Source: Bog-473 sp963701955
Lineage (GTDB): Bacteria; Actinomycetota; Acidimicrobiia; Acidimicrobiales; RAAP-2
DNA: 64,000 bases
Direction of reading: 5' to 3'
NCBI GenBank assembly: GCA_963701955.1
Contig: OY969694.1
Span: 1,612,001-1,676,000, forward strand
Shown here: piece after piece, positions 51,556-62,048 of the stretch
Position numbering within the stretch: position 1 is the first letter of the stretch
Layout: the number at the start of each line of letters is the position of its first letter
Notes under the pieces: model-generated
Told to the model about the DNA's origin: nothing
Databases searched by the model: none
What the model saw: the letters and a program-made list of their open reading frames with translations, nothing else
Made by a program: the position numbers and the translations under genes

Positions 51556-52263
51556 TCATCGGCCGTCGCCTGATCCCCGGAGCCCACGGACGATGACATC
51601 CACCACTGCATCCGCTGCCTCCTTTGGTGAGGACGACAACATCGGCTTGACCTCCGGTCTGGTGAGTCCCCAGCCCAGGCCCGCCATCACCCGTGCCAGT
51701 GCTGTCGTGTCGTCGAACTGGATCTCTCCTTGCTCGACCGCCAAGTCGAGGAGCGACCTGGTCACGGCGAAGACGTAGTCATTGAGCCGCTCGATGAGCT
51801 GGCTGACCGCCGGAACGGCCAGGATGTCGCGTGAGAATTCCTCGGAGTGATCGGCCAGTGCCAGCGTGACCGTGTGGAGATATGTCCGCACAGCCTCCAG
51901 TGCGGACATGTCGTCCCTGATGGCATTTCGCGCCTCACGGCCCACCTCCCGAAGATGGCGGTCGACGACAGACAACATGAGCTCGTCACGGCTCGGCGCC
52001 AACGTGTAAAGCGTGCGTAAAGAGCAGTTGAGCTTCTTGGCCAAGTCGGCCATGTTCAGCTCGGCAAACCCGGACTCAAACATCGTCTCGAGATTGTCGA
52101 GAACCTGGAGCTGTCGCTCCGTCAGCGCTGCCTCGCGTTCGCGATCGAGGATGCGCGGCGGCTGCGGGACCGAATGCAGCGCCTCGAGCGGGGTTCCGCT
52201 CAAGGCGCTGCCGATGCGGGGGGGACTTCGACGAGGCCGGGTCCGAACTGCCGCCTTTGTCAT
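51556..52263 (-). CDS. TetR-family regulator (copy 2, paired with P450)
   Basis: 235 residues from ATG 52263. EAALTERQLQVLDNLETMF, FAELNMADLAKKLNCSLRTL (helix-turn-helix), PSRDELMLSVVDRHLRE, and a C-terminal LSSSPKEAADAVVDVIVRGL. Matches copy 1 segment by segment, indicating duplication of a P450-tetR module. Its ATG overlaps the TGA of a 43-codon frame (ATGA), so translation may be coupled. It probably senses the P450 substrate. Confidence 0.88.
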   Translation of the reverse strand: MTKAAVRTRPRRSPPRIGSALSGTPLEALHSVPQPPRILDREREAALTERQLQVLDNLETMFESGFAELNMADLAKKLNCSLRTLYTLAPSRDELMLSVVDRHLREVGREARNAIRDDMSALEAVRTYLHTVTLALADHSEEFSRDILAVPAVSQLIERLNDYVFAVTRSLLDLAVEQGEIQFDDTTALARVMAGLGWGLTRPEVKPMLSSSPKEAADAVVDVIVRGLRGSGDGR

Positions 52264-52391
52264 GGCGTGCCCTCCCCGGCGTCAGCCGTGCTCTCGAGCG
52301 CGAGACGGAGAGCGCCCAGGCTCACCTGCTGTCCCAGTTCGACAGGACTTCGGTCCCCGCAACACTGCGGCATCCCGATCCGGTACTTCAT
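52260..52391 (-). CDS. Small frame coupled to tetR copy 2
   Basis: 43 codons, ATG 52391, with GGAGG 8 bases upstream. The TGA at 52262-52260 overlaps the tetR ATG (ATGA). The beginning MKYRIGMPQCCGDRSPVELG faintly recalls the N-terminus of luciferase-like F420 enzymes but then diverges. It could be a truncated gene or a leader peptide setting tetR translation. No family assigned. Confidence 0.35.
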   Translation of the reverse strand: MKYRIGMPQCCGDRSPVELGQQVSLGALRLALESTADAGEGTP

Positions 52392-52714
52392 CTTCATCGC
52401 CTCCGGGACTCCATGATCTCTCATTCTCGCCCGCCGGCCCGCCCGCAATCACGGACTTCGTCCCACGCCGGGGCCGCCGTTCGGGTCCGGGTGTCTGCGT
52501 GGCGTCGCGAGAAGGCGACACAAGACGGTGCCGATTGGCCTTGTCGGACGTCAGACCGGAGCTCTTGTCGGAGGCGCGCTCGACCCGATCACCTTGGCCC
52601 GTCGAGCCCGTCCACCCGGCTGCGTGCGGCCCGGTAATTTCCAAATTCCACCAGTTACTTCCGGCGACGGAACCTCTCGAGCGTGGGGACGTTGAGGAGA
52701 GTCCTCGGCACGGA
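52392..52714. other. Intergenic region upstream of tetR copy 2
   Basis: 323 bp between the small frame and the binding-protein stop. No gene recognised. It contains CGGTAATTTC at 52632-52641, identical to a word in the start region of P450 copy 1, with a looser GTTACTTCCGG following at about 20 bp. Confidence 0.45.
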
Positions 52715-53968
52715 TCAGGACGATCCGGGGGCCGTCGACGTTCCCGGGACGTCACTCCCGCAAAACGGCTGCGTCGAGACTGGGACGAAGCCGTTCTTCT
52801 CAGCCCGCAGGTACCAGAAGCACAGCTTCTTCTGATCGTGACCGAAGATCGTGGCGTAGTCGATCGGGTTCGCCAGGAGCCCACCGGGGTTATAGGACGT
52901 GAGTGACCGAAGCTTCGAGATGACCTCGGCCGAGGTGGGGTGCGCTCCGGCCATGGCGATGCCCTTGAGCATCAGGTCGGCCCCGCCCCATCCGAGATCG
53001 GTCTCGAGATCGGGGAAGTTGGCCGGGGACCGGTGCTCGTACTTCTGAAGGGCCGCGACCTCCGTCTGGGTCGCGGCGTCAGGCAACTGCGCCGGGCGCT
53101 CCTCGGAGACGAAATAGCCACCCTGGACGGCCGACCACGCGGCCGAGTGGATCAGCGAGGCCTCGTAGCCCCCCGAGTAGACGGCAGCCTTGATGTTGAC
53201 CCCCGCATTCTTCATCTCCTGCGCCAGGGCGATCTCGCCGGAGGCCTGCAAGGCAGGGAAGAGTGCGTTGACTCCCTGCTGCTTGGCCACCAGCGCGTCC
53301 TCGGTGAAGTCGACGCTCCCATAGGGCACCGAGGTGTTCAGGACGCCCGTTTTGCCACCCAGATGGTTGAAGGCCAGGCTCGTCCCGATGGCGAACGCCT
53401 TGGAGAGAGGCGCGATTCCGTAGCCGTACGAGCCGAGCACCGTCCCACCGTGCGCCTTCAGGAACCCGGCGTAGACCGTGTTCGCCGGATAGGACGGATC
53501 AACGCTCCCCAGGTCCGAGGCGAACATGTTGGTATAGGGCTGCTCCCCCCATTCGGGTCCGTCGGCCACCGTGCCGGTGACCGGAATCCCCGCCTGCTGC
53601 GCGTACTTGGCCGCAAGGAAGAAGACCGGGCTCACCGAGACGATGCCGATGGCGCCGCCTGAAATGGCCGACTGAACGGCGGTCGCGACCGCTGAGGGAC
53701 TGGTCTGGTCGTCCTTGACCACACCGACGATGCGGTGGCCGTTGATCCCTCCGTGGGCGTTGGCGAGTGCGATGCGAGCAAGAAACCCCTGCTGGGTGAC
53801 CGCGAAGGACGATGCCCCCTGCCCAGTCAGCGAGGTGACCAGAGCAACGGTGAGGGGCGCCGCGGACGAAGCGGCCGAGGCCGCACTCGACTGGACGACG
53901 AGCCCCGATGAGACGGCCATCATGCTGACCAGGGCTGCGGTGACGCTCGCACGACGACAATGGCGCAT
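52715..53968 (-). CDS. Branched-chain amino acid-type ABC substrate-binding protein (orphan, paralogue)
   Basis: 417 residues. Signal peptide with hydrophobic core at residues 8-27 and Ala-rich cleavage region (SSAASAASSA), again without a lipobox cysteine. APLTVALVTSLTGQG, GHRIVGVVKDDQTSPSAVAT, IPVTGTVADGPEWGEQPYTN and SVPYGSVDFTEDALVAKQQG align with the protein at 5661. The C-terminal cysteine pair (CFWYLRAEKNGFVP, then FCG) is also shared. No transporter genes are adjacent. The start is preceded by GGGGGGATCC and, just beyond, by two palindromes. Confidence 0.85.
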   Translation of the reverse strand: MRHCRRASVTAALVSMMAVSSGLVVQSSAASAASSAAPLTVALVTSLTGQGASSFAVTQQGFLARIALANAHGGINGHRIVGVVKDDQTSPSAVATAVQSAISGGAIGIVSVSPVFFLAAKYAQQAGIPVTGTVADGPEWGEQPYTNMFASDLGSVDPSYPANTVYAGFLKAHGGTVLGSYGYGIAPLSKAFAIGTSLAFNHLGGKTGVLNTSVPYGSVDFTEDALVAKQQGVNALFPALQASGEIALAQEMKNAGVNIKAAVYSGGYEASLIHSAAWSAVQGGYFVSEERPAQLPDAATQTEVAALQKYEHRSPANFPDLETDLGWGGADLMLKGIAMAGAHPTSAEVISKLRSLTSYNPGGLLANPIDYATIFGHDQKKLCFWYLRAEKNGFVPVSTQPFCGSDVPGTSTAPGSS

Positions 53969-53999
53969 ATGGATCCCCCCAAGGATGTGAACCTGCCGA

Positions 54000-54028
54000 G
54001 CGGTATTTTGAGCGGCTCAAAATACCGC
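54000..54028. promoter_or_regulatory. 29-bp perfect palindrome upstream of the binding-protein gene
   Basis: GCGGTATTTTGAGC, one central G, then GCTCAAAATACCGC. It lies 31 bp upstream of the binding-protein ATG (53968, minus strand) and 258 bp upstream of the GH15 gene on the plus strand. The A+T-rich core and position argue for an operator of a dimeric or tetrameric repressor rather than a terminator. Confidence 0.65.
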
Positions 54029-54033
54029 CACCG

Positions 54034-54046
54034 AACTGTAACAGTT
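54034..54046. promoter_or_regulatory. Second palindrome next to the 29-bp operator
   Basis: AACTGT-A-ACAGTT, a perfect 13-bp dyad 5 bp beyond the larger one. Possibly a second protein's site or part of a composite operator. Confidence 0.4.
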
Positions 54047-54127
54047 GCCGACGCCTTCGGATAGTCGCCAACGACGAACCCCCCTCGCGGTCGCCCGGGT
54101 CCAGCGAGGCGACCCGGGAGCGATGAT

Positions 54128-54156
54128 GGTCGGCCCTGGATGACGGTCGGCCCTGG
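54128..54156 (+). repeat. Short direct repeat upstream of the GH15 gene
   Basis: GGTCGGCCCTGG occurs at 54128-54139 and 54145-54156 with a 5-bp gap, inside the otherwise featureless 54047-54286 region before the GH15 start. Confidence 0.5.
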
Positions 54157-54286
54157 GTGGCAGGGGGATGACGGACGTTGCGGGGGGATTGCCCGACGAG
54201 CCCCCGAGCGGTGTGACCCGAAGTGAGAGCGTCACTGCCAGAAGCAGGAGTGGAGCGCCGAGAGGGAAGTCCGTAGCATTCGGGAT

Positions 54287-56170
<1,884 letters not shown>

Positions 56171-56175
56171 GGCCG

Positions 56176-57609
56176 ATGGCAGCGCACCCCCGTCATCGGG
56201 TCGTCGTCGTCGGAGGTGGATTCGGCGGCCTTCCGGCCACCCGATTCCTGGCCCGATCCCGCGACATCGAGGTCACGCTGATCGATCGGCGGAACCACCA
56301 TCTGTTCCAGCCGCTCCTGTACCAGGTGGCGACCGGGATCCTCTCTCCCGGCCAGATCTCCCCCGTGCTGCGCCACATGTTCCGGCGGGCCAAGAACGTC
56401 CGCGTCGTGCTCTCCACGGTGACCGGCTTCGACCTCGAGCACCGGGTCGTGCACACGACCTCGATCCCGGGTCGCTTCGACGAGTACCCCTATGACAGCC
56501 TGATCGTGGCTGCCGGAGCCGGTCAGTCCTACTTCGGACATGACGAGTTCGCCCTCATCGCACCGGGGATGAAGACGATCGATGACGCCCTCGAGCTCCG
56601 GCGCCGCGTCTACGGCGCCCTCGAGCTCGCCGAGACCATGGACGAGCCCGCGCTCCGACGGTTCTGGACGACGTTCGTCGTGGTGGGAGCAGGCCCGACC
56701 GGGGTGGAGCTGGCCGGCCAGATCCGCGAGCTCGCGGTACGGAGCCTCACCGGCGACTTCCGCACGTTCGATCCGGGATCTGTTCGCGTCATCTTGGTCG
56801 ACGGCGGAAAGGAACCGCTGGCCAACTTCGGTGGAACGCTCTCGTCACGCGCCCGGAGCGAGCTCGAGAAGATGGGCGTCGAGTTGCACATGGGCCTGCG
56901 GGTCGTGGGCGTCGATCCCTTCGGCGTCGACACCGAGGATCCTGACGGAGTGAAGGGGCGCTTCGACGCGGCAACCGTGATCTGGGCTGCCGGCGTGCAA
57001 GCCTCACCGCTGGCTTCTGCCCTGGCCGAGGCGACGGGGGCGACGACCGACCGGGCAGGACGCATCGAGGTCCTCCCCGACTTGACCCTGCCGGGCCGTC
57101 CCGAGGTGTTCGCCCTGGGAGACATGGCGTCGATCGCCGAACTCCCGGGGGTGTGCGAGGTGGCGATGCAAGGAGGGCTCCACGCCGCCCATACGATCAG
57201 GAAGCGCCTGCGTGGAGAGGACGGCGTTCCGTTCCGCTACCGCGATCTGGGCAGCGCCGCGTCGATCGGCCGCTTCAAGGCAATCGTGAACATGCGCGGC
57301 GTGCACCTCAGCGGATTCGCCGGCTGGCTCGTGTGGTTCTTCGTGCACATCGGCTTCTTGAACGGCTTCGCCCACCGGGCGAGCACGATGCTGCGTTGGT
57401 TCCAAGCGATGGTGGGCCACTCGAGGCCTGAGCGTGTCTTCAGCGTCGGTCACACCGGAGGTGACCTCAGCTTGCCCGACGAGGTCAAGGCACGGGTGAT
57501 GCCCAAGGCGTTCCCGATCGCCGAAGACATGCCGAAGTGGACCTCGCTGGTCTCCAGAGTCGAGTCGGAGGCCGCCGGTGGGGGCGACGGAGCCCCTGCA
57601 CCCGGCTGA
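56176..57609 (+). CDS. ndh: Type II NADH dehydrogenase
   Basis: 477 residues; single-subunit, non-proton-pumping NADH:quinone oxidoreductase on the inner membrane face. FAD site VVVVGGGFGGLPATRFL, RNHHLFQPLLYQVATG (quinone/FAD contact), NADH site FVVVGAGPTGVELAGQI, VFALGDMASI, and the membrane-binding amphipathic C-terminal helices around GWLVWFFVHIGFLNGF. Starts 5 bp after the GH15 stop, suggesting co-transcription. It would feed quinol to oxidases such as cytochrome bd encoded at 36-39 kb. Confidence 0.93.
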   Translation: MAAHPRHRVVVVGGGFGGLPATRFLARSRDIEVTLIDRRNHHLFQPLLYQVATGILSPGQISPVLRHMFRRAKNVRVVLSTVTGFDLEHRVVHTTSIPGRFDEYPYDSLIVAAGAGQSYFGHDEFALIAPGMKTIDDALELRRRVYGALELAETMDEPALRRFWTTFVVVGAGPTGVELAGQIRELAVRSLTGDFRTFDPGSVRVILVDGGKEPLANFGGTLSSRARSELEKMGVELHMGLRVVGVDPFGVDTEDPDGVKGRFDAATVIWAAGVQASPLASALAEATGATTDRAGRIEVLPDLTLPGRPEVFALGDMASIAELPGVCEVAMQGGLHAAHTIRKRLRGEDGVPFRYRDLGSAASIGRFKAIVNMRGVHLSGFAGWLVWFFVHIGFLNGFAHRASTMLRWFQAMVGHSRPERVFSVGHTGGDLSLPDEVKARVMPKAFPIAEDMPKWTSLVSRVESEAAGGGDGAPAPG

Positions 57610-57657
57610 CGTTCGGGAGGACCCCATAACGGATGGTCGTATACGGAAGGTCGTATC

Positions 57658-60600
57658 TCAGCGAAAGTCGCGACTCGCCGGCACCGCCGTCCCCACCACC
57701 AGTGCCTCTACCCGCTCGGCGTCGAAGCTGATCGCTCCCTGCCCCTTCCTGACCCGACCCCGGATCAACAGCACCGGCGCACGGCGGGCCACGTGTTTCC
57801 ACCGGGCCCACGCGCCACGGGAAAAGACGACGTTCACGTGGCCCGTCTCGTCTTCGAGGTTCACGAACACGGCACCACGCGCCGTCTCGGGGTGCTGGCG
57901 ATGGGTCACCACCCCGGCCACGGTCGCCCGCTCGCCATCGGCCAACGCCTCGAGAGCCACCGCGGTGGTCACACTCATCGCCTCCAGCCGTTCGCGGGCC
58001 AGGTGCATGGCCGTTCGCTCGGGAGCCAGTCCGAGGGCCCACAGGTCGTCGGCCACCGCGTCGTACAGGCTGGGCACGGGCAATGGCGGGGCCTCGGCCC
58101 CGACCACGACACCCGGCAGACGATCGGGTGTTCCCTGCGCTGCCGACCCAGCCCCCCAGAGCAACCGGCGGCGGCTGGTCGCCGTTCCCCGGGACTGGCC
58201 ATCAGCACCCTCGGCGTCGAGTGCACCGGCCACAGCCAGTGTCTCGAGCTGGGACTGGGTGACCCCGGCCCGCCGGACCAGATCCTCGGACCCGTGCCAG
58301 GGCCGCCCCGCCACGATGCGCTCGGCGGTGGCCTCGCCCACCCCGCGCACCGACCCCAGACCCAGGCGCAACACCGGACCGTCCCCGCAGTCCGAACCGT
58401 CACCCGGGAAGATGCACGGGTGACGGGCCTCGAGTGAGGCACCGACCTCGGAGCGCTCCACGTGTGGCCGGCGCACCTGCACGCCGTGCCGCCGGGCGTC
58501 GGCCACCAGCGACTGAGGCGACCAGAAGCCCATGGGCTGCGAGTTCAAGAGACCTGCGGTGAACGCCGCCGGGTAGTGCAGCTTCATCCAGGCCGAGGAG
58601 TAGACGAGATGCGCGAACGAGACCGAGTGCGACTCGGGAAACCCGAAGTTGGCGAAGGCTGCCAGCGCCTCGAAGACCTGATCGGCCACCGGGCCCGTCA
58701 CGTCGCGCGCCGCCATCCCGTCGTAGAGACGGGCCCGCATCTTCTCCATGCGTGCCGCCGAGCGCTTCGCCGCCATGGCCTGGCGTAGTTCGTCGGCGTC
58801 GGCTGCGCTGAAGCCGGCGATGGCCACGGCCATCTCCATGAGCTGTTCCTGGAACAGGGGCACCCCGAGCGTGCGCCGGAGGATGGGCTCGAGCAGGGGA
58901 TGCAGGTAGGTGACCGGCTCTTCGCCACGGCGTCGCCGGATGTAGGGGTTGACCGCGTGCCCCTGGATCGGACCGGGCCGGATGAGCGCCACCTCGATCG
59001 CCAGGTCGTAGAAGGTGCGCGGCGCCACCCGGGGCAACGTTCCCATCTGGGCCCGGCTCTCGACCTGGAAGATCCCGACCGTGTCGGCCCGGCACAGCAG
59101 GTCATAGACGGCGGGCTCCTGCGGCAACCGTCCGAGGTCCACCTCCACGGAACAGAAGTCGCGCACCAGGTCGACCATGCGGTGCAGCGCCTCGAGCATT
59201 CCCAGCCCCAACAGGTCGAACTTCACCAACCCGATGGCGGCACAGTCGTCCTTGTCCCACTGGAGCACCGAGCGGCCCGGCATGCGGCCCCACTCGACCG
59301 GGCACACCTCGACCACCGGACGGTCGCAGATCACCATGCCCGCCGAGTGGATGCCGAGGTGGCGGGGGCGATCGAGGACCTCGGACGCCAGCTCGGCCAC
59401 CAGCGGCGGCACCCCGCCGGCACCCGCAACGGGCGACCCGACCGCCTCGAGCACCGCGGCAGCCGACGACGGACCGCGCCCGTGCCCGTGCCCGTGCTCC
59501 GTGCTCGATACCCGCCGACCAGGCATCCACTTGCTCGGGCGAGAAGCCGAAGGCCTTGCCCACGTCGCGCACGGCGGAGCGCGGGCGGTACGTGATGACG
59601 TTGGCCACCTGTGCCGCGTGTCGTCGGCCGTAACGCTCGTAGACGTACTGGATCACCTCCTCGCGCCGCCCCGACTCGATGTCCACGTCGATGTCCGGCG
59701 GGCCGTCGCGCGCCGGAGAGAGGAAGCGTTCGAAGAGCAGCCCGAGGTCGACGGCGTCGACGTTGGTGACACCGAGCGCGTAGCAGACAGCCGAGTTGGC
59801 CGCTGATCCCCGCCCCTGGCAGTAGATGTCGAGCCGCTTGCACACCTGCGCGATGTCCCACACGACGAGGAAGTAGCCGGCGAAACCGAGCTGGCCGATC
59901 ACATTGAGCTCGTGCCGGATCTGTTTCCACGCCCCGCGCACACGCTCGGCTTCGGGTGGCCCGTAGCGCGCCAGAGCGCCCTCGGTCACCAGCTGCCGCA
60001 GGTACCCCTGTTCGTCCATGCCGGCAGGAACGGGGAAATCGGGCAGGCGCGGCGCGACCAGTCGCAGATCGAACGCACAGGCCCGCCCGAGCTCGGCGGC
60101 ACGCTCGACCACACCGGGCCAACGGGCGAAGCGGCGGGACTGCTCGGTCCCCGAGCGCAGACAGGCCGCGGGCGACGAGGGGAGCCAGCCTTCGAGCTCG
60201 GCCAGCGGGCGGCGCGCCCGCACGGCAGCGAGGGTGGTGGCGAGCTGGAACCCTGCCGGGGTGGCGTAGTGCACGTTGTTGGTGGCCACCGCGTCCACCC
60301 CCCACTCGACGGCGAGATGCGCCAGAGCGTCGTTACGCGCCGTATCGAGCGGGTCCCCGTGATCCCACAACTCGAGCGCGACGTTGGCACGCCCGAACGC
60401 GTCGACGAGCCGTCCCACCTCGCGGGAGGCTGCCCGGGGTCCCGCCTCCACCAGCGCGGCGGGGACCGCCCCCTTCCGGCAGCCACTGAGCACCAGCCAA
60501 CGGCCGGTAGCGGCACGCGCCAGGGCGTCGAGAGTGAAGACCGGCTTTCCCTTCTCCCCACCCTCGAGGTGCGCGTCGGCCAGCGTCGTCGACAGGCGCG

Positions 60601-60892
60601 CGTAGCCCTCGGGGTCGCGCGCCAACACCACCAGGTGGGTGCCTGTCGGATCGGGCTCCCCCGTACGCGGACCGGCCGGAGCGAGCGTCACTTCGCTCCC
60701 GAAGACCGTGGGCAGCGCGCAGGCACGTGCCGCGGTGGCGAAGCGCACGGCACCGTAGAAGCCGTGATGGTCGGTCAGCGCCAGAGCGGCCAGGCCGAGC
60801 CGGTCGGCTTCGGCCACGAGTTCCTCGGGGTCGCTACTTCCGTCGAGGAAGCTGAAGTCCGAGTGCGCATGCAGCTCGGCGTACTGGGTCAT
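57658..60892 (-). CDS. dnaE2: Error-prone DNA polymerase III alpha subunit DnaE2, frameshifted near 59.5 kb
   Basis: SOS mutagenic C-family polymerase. The first frame (ATG 60892) encodes the PHP domain (YAELHAHSDFSFLDGSS, ALTDHHGFYG), YCQGRGSAANSAVCYALG and the catalytic Asp pair in DGPPDIDVDIESGRRE. It reaches EQVDAWSAGIEH and then degenerates in a CACGGG tandem repeat (about 59480-59500). Another frame takes over with RHLGIHSAGMVICDRPVVEV, QWDKDDCAAIGLVKFDLLGL, the HhH and OB domains, and the family end AVPASRDFR. Skipping one base restores about 1077 residues, the normal length. It follows imuB by 24 bp. Confidence 0.9.
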
Positions 60893-60916
60893 GGGCACCA
60901 CCTGGTCCGGTGTCGC

Positions 60917-62020
60917 TCAGTCATAGAGCGCCTCCACCCACCACCGGCCCCGCTCGGTGCACAACAGGCGAGCCACCCCCTCCGCGGTGACCACCTGCAG
61001 GCGGGCCCGGCGGCGGCGCACCGACCACCAGCGTTCGGTCACCGGCCAGGGGCCGGCCCACGCCACCACCTGCTCCCAGGGACCTCCGGCGACCGACAAC
61101 CGGTCGACGGCTGCGGGAAGCAGACCCCGCCCGCTCACCACCATGGCGTTCCCCTCCATGTCGACCAGCTCGGCGCGCGGTGGGACCTGCAACACATGGG
61201 AGGGGGCCGGCGGAGGTAGACGGCCCGGCCATGGCGCCGCAGTCGGGCCCGGGTCGGCTTCGGGGCTCCCCCAGGGCACCAGCACCGACCGGGTGGCCGG
61301 GTCCCGCCCGCCGCGCAGCCGGCCGACCAGCACGGCCTCGATCCCCAGGCGCTCCTGCACCTTGACGAAGGAGCGAGCGGCACGGGCGTCAGCCTCGGAC
61401 GTCCCCCCGAAGAAGCTGGGCTGTGACGAGCGGGGCGGGACATCCCCCCGGTCGGGATCTTCTCCACGGGCCACCCGCAGTCGACGCTCGATGCCACGGT
61501 CGCGCAACCCGGCTAACTCCCCGCTCTCACCACGGGCCACGGCATGGCAGGCCGCAGCGTCCGCTCCGAACCGGTCCGAGACGCTCGCCGCCGGCAACGC
61601 GGCGAACTGACCCAGCGTGGTGATCCCCAGTCGCTGCAGGGTGACGGCCAGGTCGGGTCGCGCCAGCGTGGCCACCGACCAGGAGGCGAGGAAGTCCGCC
61701 GTCCCCCCCGAAGGGACGATCAGGGCGGCCCGAGCGGCCAGCATCGCGGCGAAGAGCCCGTCGGCCACACCGACCTGGACGACTTCGCCAGCCTGCTCCT
61801 CGCCGACGCGCTCGACGAGGAGGGACACGACCGCCTCCTCACCGCCGAAGAAACGGGCCGGGCCACGGGCAGGCAGTGCGCACACTCCGAGCCGAACCGG
61901 GTGCACCCAGGGACACATCTCGCCCACCCGTGCGGCGACGCGGGCGAAGCGGCGCCCTTCCTCCCCCCGCGGCCCCTCCTCGAAGAGGTCGGGACACCAG
62001 ACGACGACCAACCGTTCCAT
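60917..62020 (-). CDS. imuB: ImuB, inactive Y-family polymerase adaptor (short form)
   Basis: 367 residues; typical ImuB is about 500-530. It bridges the beta clamp, ImuA' and DnaE2 in the SOS mutasome. MERLVVVWCPDL at the start is followed after only about a dozen residues by FARVAARVGEMCPWV and CALPARGPARFFGG, whereas relatives have about 70 more residues of palm in between. LGQFAALPAASVSDRFG and the C-terminal WPVTERWW and LLCTERGRWWVEALYD blocks are normal. ATG 62020 has GGAGAAGG upstream. It lies between imuA' (28 bp) and dnaE2. Confidence 0.88.
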   Translation of the reverse strand: MERLVVVWCPDLFEEGPRGEEGRRFARVAARVGEMCPWVHPVRLGVCALPARGPARFFGGEEAVVSLLVERVGEEQAGEVVQVGVADGLFAAMLAARAALIVPSGGTADFLASWSVATLARPDLAVTLQRLGITTLGQFAALPAASVSDRFGADAAACHAVARGESGELAGLRDRGIERRLRVARGEDPDRGDVPPRSSQPSFFGGTSEADARAARSFVKVQERLGIEAVLVGRLRGGRDPATRSVLVPWGSPEADPGPTAAPWPGRLPPPAPSHVLQVPPRAELVDMEGNAMVVSGRGLLPAAVDRLSVAGGPWEQVVAWAGPWPVTERWWSVRRRRARLQVVTAEGVARLLCTERGRWWVEALYD

Positions 62021-62048
62021 GCCTTCTCCGCCCTCTCCACCGCGCCGC

